DNA from: Galbibacter pacificus
GTDB taxonomy: Bacteria > Bacteroidota > Bacteroidia > Flavobacteriales > Flavobacteriaceae
DNA length: 64,000 nt
Reading direction: 5' to 3'
Assembly: GCF_029603165.1 (NCBI RefSeq)
Contig: NZ_JAQSVC010000002.1
Location: 682,001-746,000, forward strand
Shown here: in pieces, positions 61,787-64,000 of the stretch
Layout: every line of letters begins with the position of its first letter
Numbering within the stretch: position 1 is the first letter of the stretch
Made by a program: the position numbers and the translations under genes
Notes under the pieces: model-generated
The model's database searches: none
What the model was told of the DNA's origin: nothing
The model's input: only the letters and a program-made list of their open reading frames with translations

Positions 61787-64000
61787 ATGCAAAACTCAAT
61801 TTTACGATTTTTTTCGAAAAAAAGTTGTCGCTGGCATATCCTGCCCGGATACTTTTTAATATGGCTGCTGATGTCCATGAATACTGTTCACGCACAATCA
61901 TCGGTTACCGGAACTGTAGTAGACGATTCGGGAGTCCCTATCCCCGGCGTTAATGTTATTCTAAAGGGCAGCAACACTGGAACAACATCCGACTTCAATG
62001 GGGAGTATACCATTAATGTGCCCAATGAAAGTGCAATCCTTGTCTTTTCGTTTGTCGGTTTCGACACACAGGAAATCCCCGTTGGGAATAAAACCACCAT
62101 CGATGTACAAATGGCCATAAGCACCTCTACTCTTTCAGAAGTAGTTGTAGTTGGTTACGGTAGCCAGCGCAGGGAAGATGTTACGGGTTCCATTGCTTCC
62201 ATCAAAGGCGGACAATTACAAGAAGTCCCGGCACCAAATATCTCCCAAGCCTTGCAAGGAAGGGTTGCCGGTGTAGAAATGACCCCTACTTCTTCCAAGC
62301 CCGGAGCTTCCATGCAAATCCGTATCCGTGGTACACGCTCCTTAAATGCCAGTAACGACCCATTGATTGTTCTTGACGGAATCCCTTTTGCGGGATCTAT
62401 TGGAGATATCAATCCAAACGACATTCAAAGTCTTGATATATTGAAAGATGCATCGGCATCGGCTATTTATGGGTCAAGGGGTGCCAATGGCGTTATCTTG
62501 ATTACCACCAAAAAAGGACAAGTTGGACAAGAAGCCAAGATAACTTACAACGGATATTCCGGAATTAAGACCCTCTTCTCAAGGTTCCCAATGATGAACG
62601 GAGAAGAGTTTGCCGCCTTGCGTGCAGAAGCCGGTCAATATCAAAATACATTAGACGAATCAGACGATATCAACACCGATTGGCAAGACCTCATTTTTGA
62701 AACAGGAGTGCTCATGAGCCATGACATAGGGATTACCGGAGGCACACAAAAAGGTAGTTATAATTTTGGACTCGGTTATTATAAAGATGATGGTGTTGTT
62801 CCCTTGCAGGAATACGAGCGTATTTCGTTACGGGCAAATCTTGACCAAAGAATCGGGAATATTTTTCGGGTTGGTCTAACAACCAATAACAATTATGCCA
62901 TTACCGATGCCAGTGGGATACCCGCCGTTGGAATGGCATTGGGCAGATCGCCAATAGCAAACCCGTATAATGAAGATGGAAGCCTGAAAAATACCATACT
63001 TGAACAAACATCGGGGGCACAATGGGTTCCTACCAATGACCGTTTTTATTCTTTAGGCGATAAATATATTAATCAAAATAGGGCCTTTAGCTCTTATAAC
63101 AGTATTTTTGGAGAAATTGAAATTCCATTCATAAAAGGGTTAAAATACCGGATTAATTTAGGACTTAACTACCGCCAAAGCAACGATGGAAATTATACAG
63201 GTGAAGGGGTTTTTAGCGGTAATCCGGAAAATGTGTCTACCGCTTCGGTAGCCAATTCGCATACCACCAGTTGGACCGTGGAAAACCTTTTAACTTACGA
63301 AAGGACCTTTGCCGAAAAACACAAACTCAACTTAACTGCATTATACTCATCTCAAGAGGAACGCTACAATAGGTCGTATATGTCGGCCATGGACATTCCA
63401 TCAGATCATTTTCAATTTTACAACATTGGCCGTGCAGAAGGACAGATAAACGTAGATCCTTCCCAGCAATGGTATTCTGTATGGGGCCTAATGTCTTATA
63501 TGGGACGGGCCATGTATTCTTATGACGATAAATATATGTTAAGTGCTACTTTCCGTTCAGACGGTTCGTCAAGATTGGCAGATGGGCATAAATGGCACTC
63601 TTACCCTGCCGTTTCCGCAGGATGGAACATTACCAATGAATCTTTTATGGAAAATAGTAGAAACATCGACCTGATAAAATTAAGGGTAGGTTATGGACAA
63701 ACGGCCAATCAAGCAATAGATCCATATAAAACATTAGGGTTGCTCAATACAAGGCCTTATAATTTTGGCGATCAATTTACTACGGGTTATTATGTGTCCG
63801 AACTTCCCAATGCCGATCTGGGCTGGGAATATTCCGAAACATGGAACTTTGGATTGGATTTTTCATTCTTTAACAACAGGCTTTCGGGAACTGCAGAATA
63901 TTATATTCAAAATACAAAAGATGTACTGCTTGGGGTAAATCTTCCATCTACATCGGGTGTAAATAGTTATACCGCCAATATCGGGCAGACCCAAAACAAA
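61787..64000 (+). CDS. SusC/RagA-family TonB-dependent outer-membrane receptor (3' end outside window)
   Basis: 738 codons are open from ATG 61787 to the window end. A signal peptide (1-36, ending VHAQ) precedes a carboxypeptidase-D-like domain (about 38-112; VTGTVVDDSGVPIPGVNV), the TonB box region SEVVVVGYG (117-125), the plug (about 127-240; LQGRVAGVEM, IRIRGTRSLN, VLDGIPF, SAIYGSRGANGVILITT) and barrel strands. It imports oligosaccharides through a SusC/SusD pair; SusD should follow outside the window. A long leader with repeated motifs precedes it. The substrate is likely a glucuronoxylan oligomer, judged by the neighbouring GH67. Confidence 0.95.
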   Translation, partial: MQNSILRFFSKKSCRWHILPGYFLIWLLMSMNTVHAQSSVTGTVVDDSGVPIPGVNVILKGSNTGTTSDFNGEYTINVPNESAILVFSFVGFDTQEIPVGNKTTIDVQMAISTSTLSEVVVVGYGSQRREDVTGSIASIKGGQLQEVPAPNISQALQGRVAGVEMTPTSSKPGASMQIRIRGTRSLNASNDPLIVLDGIPFAGSIGDINPNDIQSLDILKDASASAIYGSRGANGVILITTKKGQVGQEAKITYNGYSGIKTLFSRFPMMNGEEFAALRAEAGQYQNTLDESDDINTDWQDLIFETGVLMSHDIGITGGTQKGSYNFGLGYYKDDGVVPLQEYERISLRANLDQRIGNIFRVGLTTNNNYAITDASGIPAVGMALGRSPIANPYNEDGSLKNTILEQTSGAQWVPTNDRFYSLGDKYINQNRAFSSYNSIFGEIEIPFIKGLKYRINLGLNYRQSNDGNYTGEGVFSGNPENVSTASVANSHTTSWTVENLLTYERTFAEKHKLNLTALYSSQEERYNRSYMSAMDIPSDHFQFYNIGRAEGQINVDPSQQWYSVWGLMSYMGRAMYSYDDKYMLSATFRSDGSSRLADGHKWHSYPAVSAGWNITNESFMENSRNIDLIKLRVGYGQTANQAIDPYKTLGLLNTRPYNFGDQFTTGYYVSELPNADLGWEYSETWNFGLDFSFFNNRLSGTAEYYIQNTKDVLLGVNLPSTSGVNSYTANIGQTQNK

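Overview
The window looks like the chromosome of a marine-type member of the Flavobacteriaceae (phylum Bacteroidota). The evidence is AT-rich DNA, promoters with the Bacteroidota -7 box TAnnTTTG, weak Shine-Dalgarno sequences, and lineage-typical genes: an E1 alpha/beta fusion, a DHBP synthase with a ruined RibA half, SusC/RagA, a QEGLA-motif protein and an acidic small protein. No phage, insertion sequence, CRISPR array or rRNA was seen. The only RNA gene recognised is one tRNA-Ser(TGA).

Layout. 0-11.5 kb is housekeeping: the end of a deoxyhypusine-synthase-like polyamine gene, a DJ-1/PfpI protein, DinB, an M1-peptidase-like domain fused to an outer-membrane barrel with a degraded zinc site, the E1 fusion, MscS, GMP reductase and DNA polymerase III delta. 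11.5-20 kb holds an HsdR_N-type nuclease-fold protein, a GT2 glycosyltransferase, an OmpA lipoprotein, a DUF3124 lipoprotein, a five-bladed glycosidase, glyA, fumarylacetoacetase and lpd. 20-23.5 kb is a divergent Lrp regulator / methionine gamma-lyase-like unit followed by NhaC. 23.7-31.9 kb is a co-oriented block (AhpC-type peroxiredoxin, thioredoxin, small protein, Tpx, DgkA, FtsK, LolA, LptF/G, RibB) linking redox defence to envelope and division work. 31.9-36 kb has an unknown secreted protein, a KdnA-like aminotransferase, a nitroreductase, the tRNA-Ser with a strange leader, and a VOC protein.

36-45 kb is the most unusual part. It contains an operon of a QEGLA metallopeptidase, a GshB-like ATP-grasp ligase and an AstE/AspA-type deacylase; a split LigD (phosphoesterase and polymerase as separate overlapping genes, no ligase or Ku here); a CDF transporter overlapping a truncated solute-binding lipoprotein; and a tightly overlapped operon of a GntA-like heme N-hydroxylase, a DUF1989 protein and a 4-TM protein, which may act on a guanidino compound.

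45-56.7 kb carries a GAF histidine kinase, a lipid kinase, SurE and a stress-type cluster (SDR, YciF/DUF892, PA2169-type bundle, flavodoxin-like oxidoreductase) interleaved with three related AraC regulators. Direct repeats with 21-bp period lie in two of its intergenic regions. 56.7-64 kb is the start of a polysaccharide utilisation locus for glucuronoxylan-like substrate: GH43, GH67 alpha-glucuronidase, mannonate dehydratase and a SusC/RagA receptor cut by the window end. Its two control regions share a direct repeat, ATGTAAC-N14-ATGTAACAAA.

All family assignments come from reading the sequence and recalled family motifs; no database search was run.
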